Notes: generated by a model from the sequence alone, not told the origin. Shown: positions 1 through 15,301, counted from the first letter of the stretch. The stretch is DNA of 64,000 nt from Tethya wilhelma (GCA_964030475.1 CAXIPT010000010.1:1464240-1528239); one strand, 5' to 3'. Numbers and translations are program-made.

Positions 1-1445
1 AATCGATGTCAAAACCAATCGATGTCAAATTCTGATCGATGTTAAAACCAATCGATGTCAAAACCAATCGATGTCAAATTTTGATCAATGTTAAAACCAA
101 TCGATGTCAAATTCTGATCGATGTTAAAACCAATCGATGTCAAAACCAATCGATGTCAAATTCTGATCGATGAACCAATCGATGTCAAATTTTGATCAAT
201 GTTAAAACCAATCGATGTCAAATTCTGATCGATGTTAAAACCAATCGATGTCAAAACCAATCGGTGTCAAAGTCTGATCGATGTTAAAACCAATCGATGT
301 CAAAACCAATCGATGTCAAAACCAATAGATGTCAAATTCTGATCGATGTTTAAAACCAATCGATGTCAAAACCAATCAATGTCGAATTCTGATTGATGTT
401 AAAACCAATCGATGTCAAAACCAATCGATGTCAAAACCAATAGATGTCAAATTCTGATCGATGTTTAAAACCAATCGATGTCAAAACCAATCAATGTCGA
501 ATTCTGATTGATGTTAAAACCAATCGATGTCAAAACCAATCAATGTCAAAACCAATCGATGTCAAAACCAATCGATGTCAAAACCAATCGATGTCAAATT
601 CTGATCGATGTCAAAACCAATCGATGTCAAATTCTGATCGATGTTAAAACCAATCGATGTCAAATTCTGATCGATGTTTAAAACCAATCGATGTCAAAAC
701 CAATCAATGTCAAATTCTGATCGATGCTTAAAACCAATCGATGTCAAAACCAATCGATGTCAAATTCTGATCGATGTTTAAAACCAATCGATGTCAAAAC
801 CAATCGATGTCAAATTCTGATTGATGTTAAAACCAATCGATGTCAAAACCAATCAATGTCAAAACCAATCGATGTCAAAACCAATCGATGTCAAATTCTG
901 ATCGATGTCAAAACCAATCGATGTCAAATTCTGATCGATGTTTAAAACCAATCGATGTCAAAACCAATCGATGTCAAAATCAATCGACGTCAAAGTCTGA
1001 TCGATGTTAAAACCAATCGATGTCAAATTTTGATCGATGTCAAAACCAATCGACGTCAAAGTCTGATCGATGTTAAAACCAATCGATGTCAAATTTTGAT
1101 CGATGTCAAAACCAATCGATGTCAAAGTCTGATCGATGTTAAAACCAATCGATGTCAAAACCAATCGACGTCAAAGTCTGATCGATGTTAAAACCAATCG
1201 ATGTCAAACCCAATCGACGTCAAATTTTGATCAATGTTAAAACCAATCGATGTCAAATTCTGATCGATGTTAAATCGATGTCAAAACCAATCGATGTCAA
1301 ATTCTGATCGATGTTAAAACCAATCGATGTCAAAACCAATCAATGTCAAATTCTGATTGATGTCAAAACTAATTGATGTTGAATTTTAATTGATGTTAAA
1401 ACTTATTGATGTCAAACTAATCGATGTCAAAAACAAATCAATGTT
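1..1445. repeat. Short-period tandem array built on ATCGATGT
   Basis: The stretch is made of two interleaved units: a 16-base unit AATCGATGTCAAAACC, and a variant in which TTCTGATCGATGTTAAAA is inserted. Copies are well conserved up to about 1340 and decay from 1350 to 1450 (more T, lost CGAT). No stop codon occurs for long stretches in several frames, which gives spurious open frames with monotonous repeats; I see no gene. The array starts before the window. The same units occur in reverse orientation at 2893-3030, in the loop of a palindrome. Confidence 0.95.
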
Positions 1446-1470
1446 ATGTCAAATATTTGTTAAACAAATA

Positions 1471-1695
1471 TTCTTGAGAACTCTTCAACCTTGTGTTCCC
1501 TCCACGTCCACTCTAGCTCATGACTTTTGACACCACATGCACGGCTGGTTTACCCGGGTGGAGCATAGCACAGGAGCTGAAAGACTTGATGTGTGTGTCA
1601 TCAAGTTGTTCATCTTCAACATGCAGTCACTAGCATGGCGGTAAGTTTTTATAATCACTTCTGCGGATGCTTGATTGTGAAGAATTTGTGTCTTC

Positions 1696-1740
<45 letters not shown>

Positions 1741-2034
1741 NCTCTCTCTCTCTCACAGACACACACACACACAGTCTCAAGTTGGGCAAGTCCAAACAGC
1801 GATTACTTCTAAGCTAACGAGCAACCTAAAGGTATAGCTCTCTTTATTAATTATATTTGTATTAAGTTATTCCTTTTCTCTTCTCTCACTCACAGCCTTT
1901 ACACTTGGAGGTGATTAATGAAAGCTTCATGCACAATGTACCAATTAAGTCAGCTACATGTACCTGCATGTATGAGTGCCATTCAATTGAAAGCATCTGA
2001 CCACTTAATTGAAATGGGTCTCTGAACCTGTAGG

Positions 2035-2069
<35 letters not shown>

Positions 2070-2119
2070 AGACACAAATTCTTCACAATCAAGCATGTCT
2101 CGGAAGATCGAAGAGATGA
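1471..2119 (+). pseudogene. Broken BOLA1-like copy, opposite in orientation to the intact gene
   Basis: Four pieces of the BOLA1 gene at 3567-5908 recur here on the other strand. The first-exon remnant (1471-1641) has an in-frame TGA after the mitochondrial-leader-like start and loses its frame. Exon 2 (about 1774-1830) is intact. Exon 3 (about 1897-1946) is intact up to the VPK region, where the AAGG donor is lost. A piece of exon 4 (about 1970-2036) lies in reverse orientation, and the final codons of exon 6 end at a TGA at 2117-2119. Exon 5 was not found. The mix of orientations points to small inversions between the CT and GA tracts. It cannot encode a full protein. It faces the intact gene tail to tail, with the palindrome between them. 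Confidence 0.8.
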
Positions 2120-3592
2120 CACATACAAACTAAGTTTTCCATTCAGGCCCATCAGACTCTCACTTAATATATATTACGAACACACCAATCCAATGGTATT
2201 ATACAGTGCTACATTACGTAATAAGTGAACTGTTTTTCACACAGTCAACCAAACATGTTTTATATAATTCATGTTAAAACATTTGTTTCTAAAGATATAC
2301 AAACAATAGGTGAATGAACTCTCAAGTATCTTTGCTATGGAAATAGACTTGGTCCTGATCACACTAAATACACACAAGAGCTATCTGGCAATAACAAGCA
2401 TGCAACTGCCTCATCCATCAGCCTCATCCTGCAAAGAGAAAAGAGAAGAGAAATGGAAATTTATTTCCAGTCAACTAACAGCATTTTATCATCTAAGCAA
2501 AATCTCTAATGTGAATGGAAATCTCAGTTGTGTAGTAACGCATCACAAGTTTCAGACGGTAATTCCAATTAATGCAAACATCACTGAAATCCATTCACAA
2601 GTCACATGCATGCAAATACATAAGCCACTCTAATTATCACACACCAGCTTGACTAACGCATACAGCACCGACCAAGCTCACGAGGGGAAGTCTGTAGTGC
2701 TCATAAAAACATCTTCATTGCACTGTACATGTAAGATTGTCGCCAACCTGTAAATGGATCAAAGAAATAATGGATTTAACATGCATGCTTCAAATGAAAC
2801 AGACAAAACTAAAATTATACGCTGTTACAGAATGCAAGAATGGATATCTCAGCTGCATAGTACAGCATCACAGTATAGTTGATCAGACGGTCGATTGGTT
2901 TTGACATCGATTGGTTTTAACATCGATCAGAATTTGACATCGATTGTGTTTTAACATTGATCAAAATTTGACATCGATTGGTTTTGACATCGATGAGAAT
3001 TTGACAACAATTGGTTTTAACATTGAATTAATTTAACTTAATTAATTAATTTAACATGCATGTTAAATCCATTATTTCTTTGATCCATTTACAGGTTGGC
3101 AACAATCTTACATGTACAGTGCAATGAAGATGTTTTTAAAAGCATTACAGACTTGTGAGCTTGGTAGTTGCTGTATGTGCTAGTTGAGCTGCATGGTGTT
3201 TGTATGCCTGTGGCTTGTGAATGGAGTTCTGTGATGTTTGCATTATTTTGAATGCCAGATAGCTAGCTCTTGTGTGTATTATTTTAGTGTGATCAGGACC
3301 AAGTCTATTTCCATAGCAAAGATACTTGAGAGTTCATTCACTTATTGTTTGTATATACATGTACATGTATACAGCATATCTTTAGAAAACAAAAGTTTTT
3401 ACATGAATAATAATTATAAAACATGTTTGGTTGACTGCGTGAAAAACAGTTCACTTATTACACTATACCATTAATGCATTGGATTGGTGTGTTCGTAATA
3501 TATGACAACAATAGTTATTAAGTGAGAGTCTGATGTGCCTGAATGGAAAATTTGAGTTGGTACTTGTCATCTCTTTGATCCTCCGAGACATG
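2094..3592. repeat. Large palindrome: inverted arms around a 265-base loop
   Basis: The left arm (about 2094-2790) is the imperfect reverse complement of the right arm (about 3055-3592). Matches run from the last BOLA1 codons outward through the sequence around 2175-2390 and 3235-3505 to 2690-2790 and 3055-3150, with small indels. The arms therefore consist of the BOLA1 3' end and its downstream flank, duplicated head-on. The loop (2791-3054) holds reversed units of the window-start tandem array. No gene of its own is seen. Confidence 0.85.
2893..3030. repeat. Reversed copies of the ATCGATGT tandem unit inside the palindrome loop
   Basis: About seven units reading GGTTTTGACATCGATT, the reverse complement of the 1-1445 array unit, fill the loop centre. 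This ties the array to the BOLA1 inverted duplication. Confidence 0.85.
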
Positions 3593-5583
3593 GTGGGGAC
3601 TGCACCACTCTTCCTCCACTGGACTCCCACTGATCTGGGGACTTAGCCTGCATGCATGTATGAATGTATACTAGTAGTACACATAGTGCATGATGTGCCT
3701 CGCGCAGAGTCTGTAATATTATGATAGTAGAGCACAGCTCATATCTGATGCTCACAGCTCACAGCTCACAGCTGATATAGTTCACTGAATGACATACAGT
3801 GAATCTTAGCCTGTGCACACATACACCCACATTACATTGCTGGACAATGTAAATGTCTACCTGTCTTCAAGTTCAGCTCAGTTTGTGGATAGCTCTATAG
3901 ATCATAGTCAATAAAATTGAAACTCCTCTTCAAGCCATGCACCAGGGCATATATCGCGCATGCACATGCACGCGCGCGCACACGTACACGTACGTACGTA
4001 CACGTACACGAGCTCAGTCAGTCTCGTGCGTGCCATGTGACTAATCTGGCAAGTGGAGACACGAGCTCAGTCAGAGCAAGCTACGCTAGGTACATTTAGC
4101 TTATAAACTAAGCTGTTTAGCAAGCGCCAGCTACTCAAAGAACAGTGACAAAAGAACTTCAAACTCGCAGTGGCACCACCCCGCTTGTGACTCAAACAAA
4201 ACTCCACCATATCGTAGTATCATAGAGACTCCACCTACATCAGACTGCCAGTGCAAGATGGTTCATAGAGGTTGACTGAAGGCCCAATTCGTGCTTTATG
4301 AAGAGTATATAATCTTTTCATTGATTCTTTGTGTCATCGCTTCAATCCTGAGATCGTAAGCTTTCTCTTTCTTGGTGAAAACGGTGATAATTAGCATAAA
4401 ACCAATCATAATAACTTTCATAACTTGTAATCGGAAGCAAAAAGTAATCATAATAAGAGTAATCGGATGCAAAAAGTAATCATAATAATGCCAACCCAAA
4501 TACAAACCGGTTTATGATGCCTCGCGCTAATGCGCTCGGCAATAAAAGAAAATTACTGGCTATTCACTTCAAACCCATGCAGGCTCCCCTTTGACTTTTC
4601 ACTCACAGACTAGGCCCCTCCTTATTTTTTTGAGGAGGGAGGGGCTTAGAGACGAGGCTAGGCTATTCCCAGGCTTAAGCTTCTTCCATCCAGCCCCCAC
4701 TTTCTTTCTTGCAGGCATGCATGCATTAACAAATTTATGCCTGAGGCTTTTTTTTTTTCTCACTCTCTTTTTTTTCTGTCCTTTTCGTGGTCAACACACC
4801 TACCTGTATTGATAGGGCATGCACTCCTGTGTCCAATTCCTGTTTCAGAGTCTCCATCACCAGTCTGTGACGCTGATAAGAGGAAGAAAGTATCAATGTG
4901 GATAAATATTAACCTCTTTCCCAGGCTCCTCTTTCGCGAATATTTTCTTCGAAATATTATTATATTTATTTTCTCTCGTTCCTTATTTTCAAAGAAAATA
5001 TTTACGAAGGAGGAGCCTGGGAACGAGGCTAGATAAATATAGTGTATTTACATAAGAATAAATATTGACCTATACACACATATAGTGGAAACTAGCAAAG
5101 AGTCAATGTATGTAGTCTCATTCCCAGGTTCTTCCTCTTTTCTTTTTGAGGAAATATTTACGAAAGAGGAGCCTGGGCACAAGCTTAAGGCTATAGTGAG
5201 TCAGCTACATAGTACATACCTGTATGAGTGCCATTCCATTGAAAGCATCTGATACTATGACCACTTTGAAATGGGTCTCTGAACCTGTAGGCATGGCAAC
5301 AATCAGCTACATAATCTCTGGTGCCTGTATGTACACTAGGTTTGTGAGTTAGTAGTATGTGGCTGAATTTATCAAAACTTACCCTTTGGTACATTGTGCA
5401 TGAAACTTTCATTGATCACCTCCAAGTGTGAAGGCTGCATGTGCGAGAGAAGGGAAAAAGAGTTTTTTTTAATAACTTATTAATCAGTCAATAACATGAA
5501 TTTGACAATAAGCGAAGAGTGATGTACCTTTAGGTTGCTTGTTAGTTTAGAAGTGATTGCTGTTTGGACTTGTCCGACTTGAG

Positions 5584-5622
<39 letters not shown>

Positions 5623-5908
5623 CAGGGTGTGCGCGCGCAGTGAGAGACGGAGAGAGAGAGATGAAAAACACAAATTCTTCACATTCAAGCCTAGCTGTTT
5701 CCTCTACACATACACAGATGTAAAAACTTACCGCCATGCTAGTGACTGTTGAAGATGAACACCTGGATGACACACACGTCAAGTCTTTCAGCTCCTGTGC
5801 CGCGCTCCACCCAGCCACCTGGTGTCGAAGGTCGTGAACTAGAGTGGACGTGGAGGCGACAGAAGGTTGAAGAGTTCTCAAAAACAAAGACCTACAGGCT
5901 GGTAACAT
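3567..5908 (-). CDS. BOLA1: BolA-like protein 1 (mitochondrial iron-sulfur cluster factor)
   Basis: Six exons on the minus strand, in coding order: 5732-5908, 5528-5584, 5383-5434, 5220-5284, 4804-4872, 3567-3647 (166 aa). Every junction is GT-AG and in phase. Exon 1 encodes an Arg/Ser-rich, acid-poor leader, as expected for mitochondrial import. Exons 2-6 give the BolA fold: the NES..H loop, GSETHFKV, the RHRLV motif with the conserved His, and the C-terminal VHALSIQ and SPPCLGG blocks typical of BOLA1 rather than BOLA2 or BOLA3. BolA1 proteins pair with the monothiol glutaredoxin GLRX5 and help handle [2Fe-2S] clusters; the residues seen support that role, but partner binding is inferred. 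Introns hold CA and CCCAGGCTCC repeats. The 5' end abuts a duplicated block at 5994. I chose the ATG that opens the leader. Confidence 0.9.
4912..5032. mobile_element. Small foldback element, CCCAGGCTCCTC family
   Basis: Ends TTTCCCAGGCTCCTC and GAGGAGCCTGGGAACGAG are inverted copies; the inside (GCGAATATTTTC / GAAAATATTTACG) also pairs. It is non-coding and sits in a BOLA1 intron. Relatives or end fragments occur at about 4640-4680, 5117-5187, 14845-14885, 17733-17802, 41752-41815, 42186-42272, 42695-42732 and 63288-63340. The family looks like a MITE; no target-site duplication was confirmed. Confidence 0.7.
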
Positions 5909-6441
5909 TTCTTCCTCTCGCTTCCTTTAAGGTGCGCTTTTATTAGAAATAGCCAAGTAAAAGTGGGTGGAGCTCTACACCTGGACATATTGGATGTGGT
6001 AAAATCAGCAACCACATTGTTAGTCTAAAACAATACAAAAGGTTTAACAAAACAAACCACAAACAAATACAAAAGATCTTTTACGAAAAGGTTTATATAC
6101 AAAATGTGACAGTCAGTACTAAAACTATTGTATGCACTGTGCAGATGGGCAGTATGTGTTCTGAAATGGTCTTACGGTCACTCAACTTGATCAGTAGTTC
6201 GAATGACTGATGATAGTCTAGTGTAGTAATACTGGCCCAAATCTCGCCGGCTGCGACGGGCAAGCATACACTTCTTGACGATGTGTATTAGTAAAAGNAT
6301 TTAGTTACTTAGTTACACTGAAAACTAGCTGAAATAGAAGGGCAAATTAATAGTCGGCATGAAAAGGGAACAGAACAAGGCTGGAAATTGAGATCAAGCT
6401 GGATGTGGCTTGGTCGATGAAGATAGCACTCACTCAATTAC

Positions 6442-7376
6442 CTCATTATCACTGATGGGTACACTGGGGTGGAGCAGGTTGCCGATCATGACGAGGTGCT
6501 TGTGTCTCTGGGTCTCACATTCCTTCATGTCTACCTTGGCCTGCTCACCAGCAGCTTCGATCAGAGACTGGACCTTCTTAATCTGTTTCACTGTCAGAGG
6601 CTTTGATGATAAAGATAAAGAACTCAAGTTAAAACAACTATAATTACTCTTTATCCCTCGATAATGACCAGCAATGGAATGCCACACACACACACACCAT
6701 AGCCACATACAATGTCATGGTCTCTGCTTGTAGCTAGCTGCATATACATATAGCATTTAATTTGTGCAGTTGAAAACTATATCACTATCTTTCTCTCTCC
6801 CTCATTGATTTTCTCTGAACAAGATACACATAGCTAGCAGCTAGCAAAATACATCTTGGACTGTAGTATAGTACAGTATGTTCAAATTCTCCATTGAACA
6901 AGATTCTTTTTTTGCAGATCTATAGGCATGTGCCCAATGTGCCTACATTTGATTTTGATGACCTTTACCAACAATAAAAACAATGCCACAATATCTCTGA
7001 AAAGTATTATACGAAACTAGTAGACCTTTGCTGACTAAGCAGAATATAATTGGATGTGTCAAATGATGGACCTAAAAGTATATAGACCCTTCAACGTGAC
7101 TTACCCGGACATCTTCAGCTGTCAATGACTCCAACTTGTCAGTGATCTCAGTCGGTAAAGTGTCATCATCACCAATCGGTTCCTTCTTCTTCATCTTGGC
7201 ACCAATCTCTTTGGCACACATGTTACGAAGCTTGTTCCAGTTGTCCATCTGAAATCGTACTGTGATCAAGAGTAGGTCAGGGTATGTGGCCGGGTGAGTA
7301 GTTAGCAAGAAAAATAAGACAGAAAAGACTAATAATGACTATACATGCTGGTTTATAAACTGACAAGTGGCAAAGG

Positions 7377-7436
<60 letters not shown>

Positions 7437-7580
7437 GATCTTACACTTTCTCCACTTGGTATCATACTCTATGACCTTGTCCACGTGTGTTACATCCTTG
7501 AACCTCTTCTTCTGCAGCTCTCTAATCTTGTCAGGGTCACCACCCTGGTCAGAACGAAACAGAATCAAATCCAAAACCAT
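6442..7580 (-). pseudogene. Partial seryl-tRNA synthetase copy (exons 1-3 only)
   Basis: Exons 7445-7580, 7105-7259 and 6442-6600 are identical in reading to the first three exons of SARS1 at 41394-46067 and encode the N-terminal tRNA-binding coiled-coil arm up to the HPSVPIS segment. Exon 4 onward, with the catalytic motifs, is absent: the sequence stops at the unknown base 6298, inside what is intron 3 of the full gene. If real, this is a dead gene fragment with an intact promoter; if an assembly effect, it is a second haplotype of the same gene. Confidence 0.85.
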
Positions 7581-7775
7581 TTTTCGACAATCACCACAAA
7601 ATTTAGCCTCTCCAGCTGATAATTGGCTGCTCTGTGACACTAGCGCCTTTGAGAAGTGTCTCTGTTAGCTAGGTATCGAGTGAACAGTGGAGGAATTCTT
7701 GATCACGTATATTGCAACCCACATCAAAGAGTTGTGCAACCACTTTTTGTTGTGCCCCACACGTGTGCGATTTAG

Positions 7776-7787
7776 TGCGCATGCGCA
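7776..7787. promoter_or_regulatory. NRF1-like palindrome in the copied SARS1 promoter
   Basis: TGCGCATGCGCA is the full palindromic NRF1 consensus of animal promoters. It lies about 195 bases upstream of the copied start codon; the original is at 46263-46274. Confidence 0.5.
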
Positions 7788-8042
7788 TTAGAGGACCACG
7801 CGATTTCAGCGGAAGAAGAAAGAAGAAAGAAGCAGTTGTTTAACAGTTCTTGAAGTTGAAGCTGTTTTTCACGGTTACAACAGTTCTCCGAGGGATTTTT
7901 CTTTTGCTGAAGATTTTACCATATACCAGATGTGACCTGAAAGCATTTGGGATGCTTGAATAGCCAGGCCGCGAAGTGAGTCAAGAAAGGTTTTTCATTT
8001 GTGTTGATTGTTTTGTGACAAATTTGTTCTCTTTCTTATCAG

Positions 8043-8206
8043 GGAGCGTCTATCTGTGCCACTCCTGTGTACCCGTGCTACCGTATGGTGCTACCTGCTC
8101 TGTATCTGAAATATGAAGATGGCTTGACAAGAAAGTTGCTGTGTCACCACCACAAAAGGTGTTTGCTGTTACTCACGTCATACTCAGAGTCTTTAGAGAA
8201 CAGCAC
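8043..8206 (+). other. Possible exon of a transcript divergent from the SARS1 promoter
   Basis: Following a plausible acceptor (TTCTTATCAG), an open frame runs through this stretch to a GTGAGT donor at 8207. An upstream donor (GTGAGT, near 7974) would make 7820-7973 a 5' untranslated exon. The frame contains a candidate ATG at 8085. Bases up to 8156 are shared with 46530-46643; beyond that only this copy continues. A later open stretch at 8901-9174 could be a further exon in a matching phase (ends at TAG 9172-9174). I recognise no family. Splicing is inferred from motifs only. Confidence 0.25.
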
Positions 8207-8367
8207 GTGAGTTTTTGTGTCTCTGTGCTATTGGTTTCTTATGTGTTAGTGTGTGCTTGTTCAGTGATGATTGTTGAACTTATCGAGGGGTCTGATGTCA
8301 TACTGATGTCATTCTTAAATCTTCAGTCTTCAGTCTGAGATTGTGTGTGTGTGTGTGTGTGTGTGTG

Positions 8368-8419
<52 letters not shown>

Positions 8420-8591
8420 CGTGAAGAAGGAATTTGTGGCAGGTGTACATGTCATTCACTACAATGATTTTAACATGTAGGGTGTGTCTGACAAATGGAT
8501 ACCTACAATTTCTCCACTAATGACTTTGCCATTACTAGGAAGTTTGTTCTAGAACAATTCAATGCCTTGTTTATGGCCCAGCCAACAATAA

Positions 8592-8630
<39 letters not shown>

Positions 8631-9599
8631 ACATTATTTGTCAGTATGACAATGTAGCTTTAGTCGAAAGCTGGTGTGATGATGTTTTTAACTTTCACAG
8701 TTTGCTTGAGGAAAACAAACGTGTATGTTGTTTTCTGTGAAACAACATCAAATTGAAACTGAACCATTGATTGATAAACTGATCTATACATGTATATCCA
8801 CACTGAAAATCTACTCACTATTAATCCATTTGTCTTCTTTCTTTTTCTCTCTCATTCTTACCTTTCCTCTATTTCTAAATCTCTTTTCTTTCTCAAAAAG
8901 GATACAACTGCTTTTACTCGCCAAGAAACCATCTTTCATTAAGAACTTTGAAGCACGTACAGTCGACATTGCAGCTAATGAAGAATGTGAATCAAAAAGT
9001 GGGAAAATGTATTTTTCTTCCTTTTTCTTCCTAAAGAAGGAACCTTTCTCTAATCTTTGGTACGTACATGACGTGTGGGGTGTGTCCTTTATGCCGTTGG
9101 TTCGTTGCAGTTGCCGTTGTTGGGAAATTTCATGTCGTCGTGCACGAGTGATCATCATAACACGTGTTCAATAGACCGTATCGAGCCGACTCTCAGTCTT
9201 CCAACAATGGTGATGGCATACATTACATCATAGCAATCAATTACCATAGCAACGGACTGAACTACCGATTGCATGAGTAAAATGTGAGCTGTGAAGTTTT
9301 CCAATGTCACTTCCACATACTCCTGTGTATGTGGTACACATTGGGTCATAGCAATCAATATTTTCAAGCGTGGCTAATGGCCCGTAGTGGTTACCGTTAC
9401 CATGGCTACCCGAGAGCTGCACTAATGTCACTGCCAGTCTCCCCCCCTCAGACACACCATATGTTGGATACTGCTTGTCGGCTCAATGATGCGATCGTGA
9501 GTGGGGTGTTGAATACCGTGTGATCGATCGATCGCCATGACTTGATGCGTGAAAAAGTGCTGTTGAAAAATGAATAGAATAATTTGCATCTGGTCTTTT
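8207..9599. other. Stretch without a recognised gene
   Basis: It holds two TG microsatellites (about 8342-8418 and 8594-8628), the open frame at about 8901-9174 mentioned for the possible divergent transcript, and a region (9180-9540) with repeated TACCATAGCAA/GTTACCATGG motifs but no convincing exon on either strand. Confidence 0.5.
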
Positions 9600-10035
9600 A
9601 CTCATAAGCACTGCACTAGATTGGCTCAGACCTTTCCACGTTCTCGAGTCACAGGTCGTACGGACTCCTCGACCGCCACTGGCTGCACGCTTGACCCGTT
9701 CACCCGTCCAGACAGGGAGCACGGGAATACCCGGGTTTCCCGTGCGACCTCTCCGGATGGGGGGGCTAGTCGGTCGTGCCTGCAGGTGGTGTTTTTTCTG
9801 TCGATGTTTCCAACGCCCCGAGTCCGAGCGTGTGGACCTTCCCACACTCTCGGTTCACGGTACGAGTGGATGCACCAACAGCGCCTGCTACACGGCTGAA
9901 CTTCCCGTCCGACAAGGATCATGCGAAGCCTCGGATCTCCTGCACCCCTCATGATGGGTCATGTCAGTCGTGCATGCGAGCGGGTTGATGTGTCCGTCGT
10001 CCCGAGTCCGAGCGTGTGGGGAGGAGGGGGTTTAG
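9600..10035. other. GC-rich, CpG-rich island of unknown nature
   Basis: Base composition jumps well above the AT-rich surroundings, with many CG dinucleotides. The motif CCGAGTCCGAGCGTGTGG occurs twice (about 9823 and 9999). Several overlapping frames are open on both strands for 200-360 bases, as expected of GC-rich DNA; none matches a family I know. It may be a CpG island, a relic exon of a foreign gene or a structural-RNA spacer; I cannot tell. Confidence 0.45.
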
Positions 10036-10445
10036 TGATCTGTGCGTGTGTGTGCGTTGTGTGTAACTGATTGGTGCATGTTTTGTGAAGGACGCTTGTC
10101 GTGTACGTACTCCATGTTTCCACATGGACTCTCTCTTTTCTTCTTCTTTTTTTTTTTTTTTTCCAGATTGAAACGAAACTGCCACTTGTTTCCAGTTCGT
10201 TTTGAAGCTGTCACTATAAGGAATCCTTTCATGTTGTAAGTTTAATTCTACCTGAAGGTTCAGTGTTNCGGGGAGACCAAAAGGCGCCAAAATTAAATAA
10301 ATCTGCAAAATAAAACCACTTTAATAGCTCAAACAATGTGCATGACATATGCATGTACAGGAATGTACACGTGGTTACTTCAAGCATACAGAACAGCACA
10401 CACAACTTCAGCTCCATATATAAGAATTACAAACATTCCACTTAC

Positions 10446-10632
10446 TGTTGTAGGTGTCCAGACGGCTCATCTTCTTGTCCATGTCCACGTAGGCCGTGAA
10501 AGGCTCGCTGATGTCTCCGTAGGGAAGAATGATGTAGCCACTGGCAGTGTAGGTCGTGGGCCATTTCAGAGGAGTGATAGACCTAGCGCTAGTCAGCGCT
10601 ACAAAGACGGCAAGAACAGCAAGACGAAGCAT
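10446..10632 (-). pseudogene. Orphan first exon of a second 26-29-p-type cysteine protease
   Basis: This exon encodes a signal peptide and the start of the N-terminal domain, nearly identical to exon 1 of the protease gene at 11183-15154 (shared block LKWPTTYTASG..ILPYGDISEPFTAYVDM). It ends at the same phase-1 donor and has two extra codons after the signal peptide. About 150 bases of upstream promoter are also shared. No further exon follows before the unknown base at 10267, so the rest of this paralogue is either deleted or lost in the assembly join. It is listed as a fragment because no complete product can be read. Confidence 0.75.
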
Positions 10633-11182
10633 TCTGCAACTTTCAAGCTTACAGAAGAATCCAGGAGTGAGTATTTCTTTCTGTAGTAGTGGAGTTTTTG
10701 TACTCAGATTACACGCGCGCAATGCAACGTGCTCATATCGTCACCTGACCAGCTCCGGAAACGTTCCGTAATATGTCTCCGCCCACGTTACAGGATGATT
10801 CCATGGAAAGTGAAATGCTTTACTTCAAGTTTTTACAAAAAGTATTCCTTTTTATTTGGCAAATCTCAATAAATCAAGATTGAATGCAAATTATAGAAAA
10901 CTTAGTGAAGTTTTCTCCCTAGAGAGACAAAATTTTAAAATGCTTTCAGACACTTTGAAACTGATTTGAAATGCTTTCCATCAAGTTTTTGCAAAAGCAC
11001 AACCTTGTAATATTACAATGAATCAAGGCTGCATGTAAATGAAACACAAATCAGGAGAGAGGAGCTTGTAAGTATAATAATTATAGCTGAAGTCCATGAT
11101 AAGTTTTCCTCCTATTGTAATAAATGTTCTGGAATGATAACTGAAAAGTTGCAATGAATTGAGCTAGGCCTCAGTGTCCATT

Positions 11183-15154
<3,972 letters not shown>

Positions 15155-15301
15155 TTTGCAAGCTCATAGAAGAACTCTGCTCAGATCGAGTTTCTGGTCT
15201 TGCGCGCAATGCGCTCGCTTCACGATCACGTGATCTCCGGAAACGTTCCGTATATCATGAATAATTAAGTCTCCGCCCATTTTAGTTTGAAGAGAGGAGT
15301 G
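15155..15301. promoter_or_regulatory. Divergent promoter between the cysteine protease and PNKP
   Basis: Only 147 bases separate the two start codons. The block CTCCGGAAACGTTCCGTA (15235-15252) contains the palindrome CGGAAACGTTCCG and recurs at 10753-10770 upstream of the orphan protease exon, as does CTCCGCCCA; conservation between the copies suggests a working element or simply a recent duplication. No TATA box is evident. Confidence 0.55.

Larger units (their letters stand above)
5994..8156. repeat. Order-swapped duplicate of 44804-46949
   Basis: Bases 5994-6297 match 46646-46949 and bases 6299-8156 match 44804-46643, so the two halves of one contiguous source segment appear here in reversed order (not inverted). 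I saw no differences outside the CA repeat, which is 18 bases longer here. A single unknown base (6298) sits exactly at the join of the source ends; at the other break two source bases (46644-46645) are missing. The block carries SARS1 exons 1-3, the SARS1 promoter, and the last 120 bases of the DED-like gene's coding region. Confidence 0.9.

Noticed and set aside
444..1191. Long open frames reading SKPIDVKTNRCQ repeats on both strands
   Set aside because: They arise from a stop-poor short tandem array with mixed unit lengths; frame shifts between units show no selection on coding.
1..1445. CRISPR array
   Set aside because: Units are contiguous variants without unique spacers, in an animal genome.
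4296..4505. Minus-strand frame of 69 codons in a BOLA1 intron
   Set aside because: Made of AT-rich repeats of TAATCATAATAA type; no family and no role in the BOLA1 reading phase.
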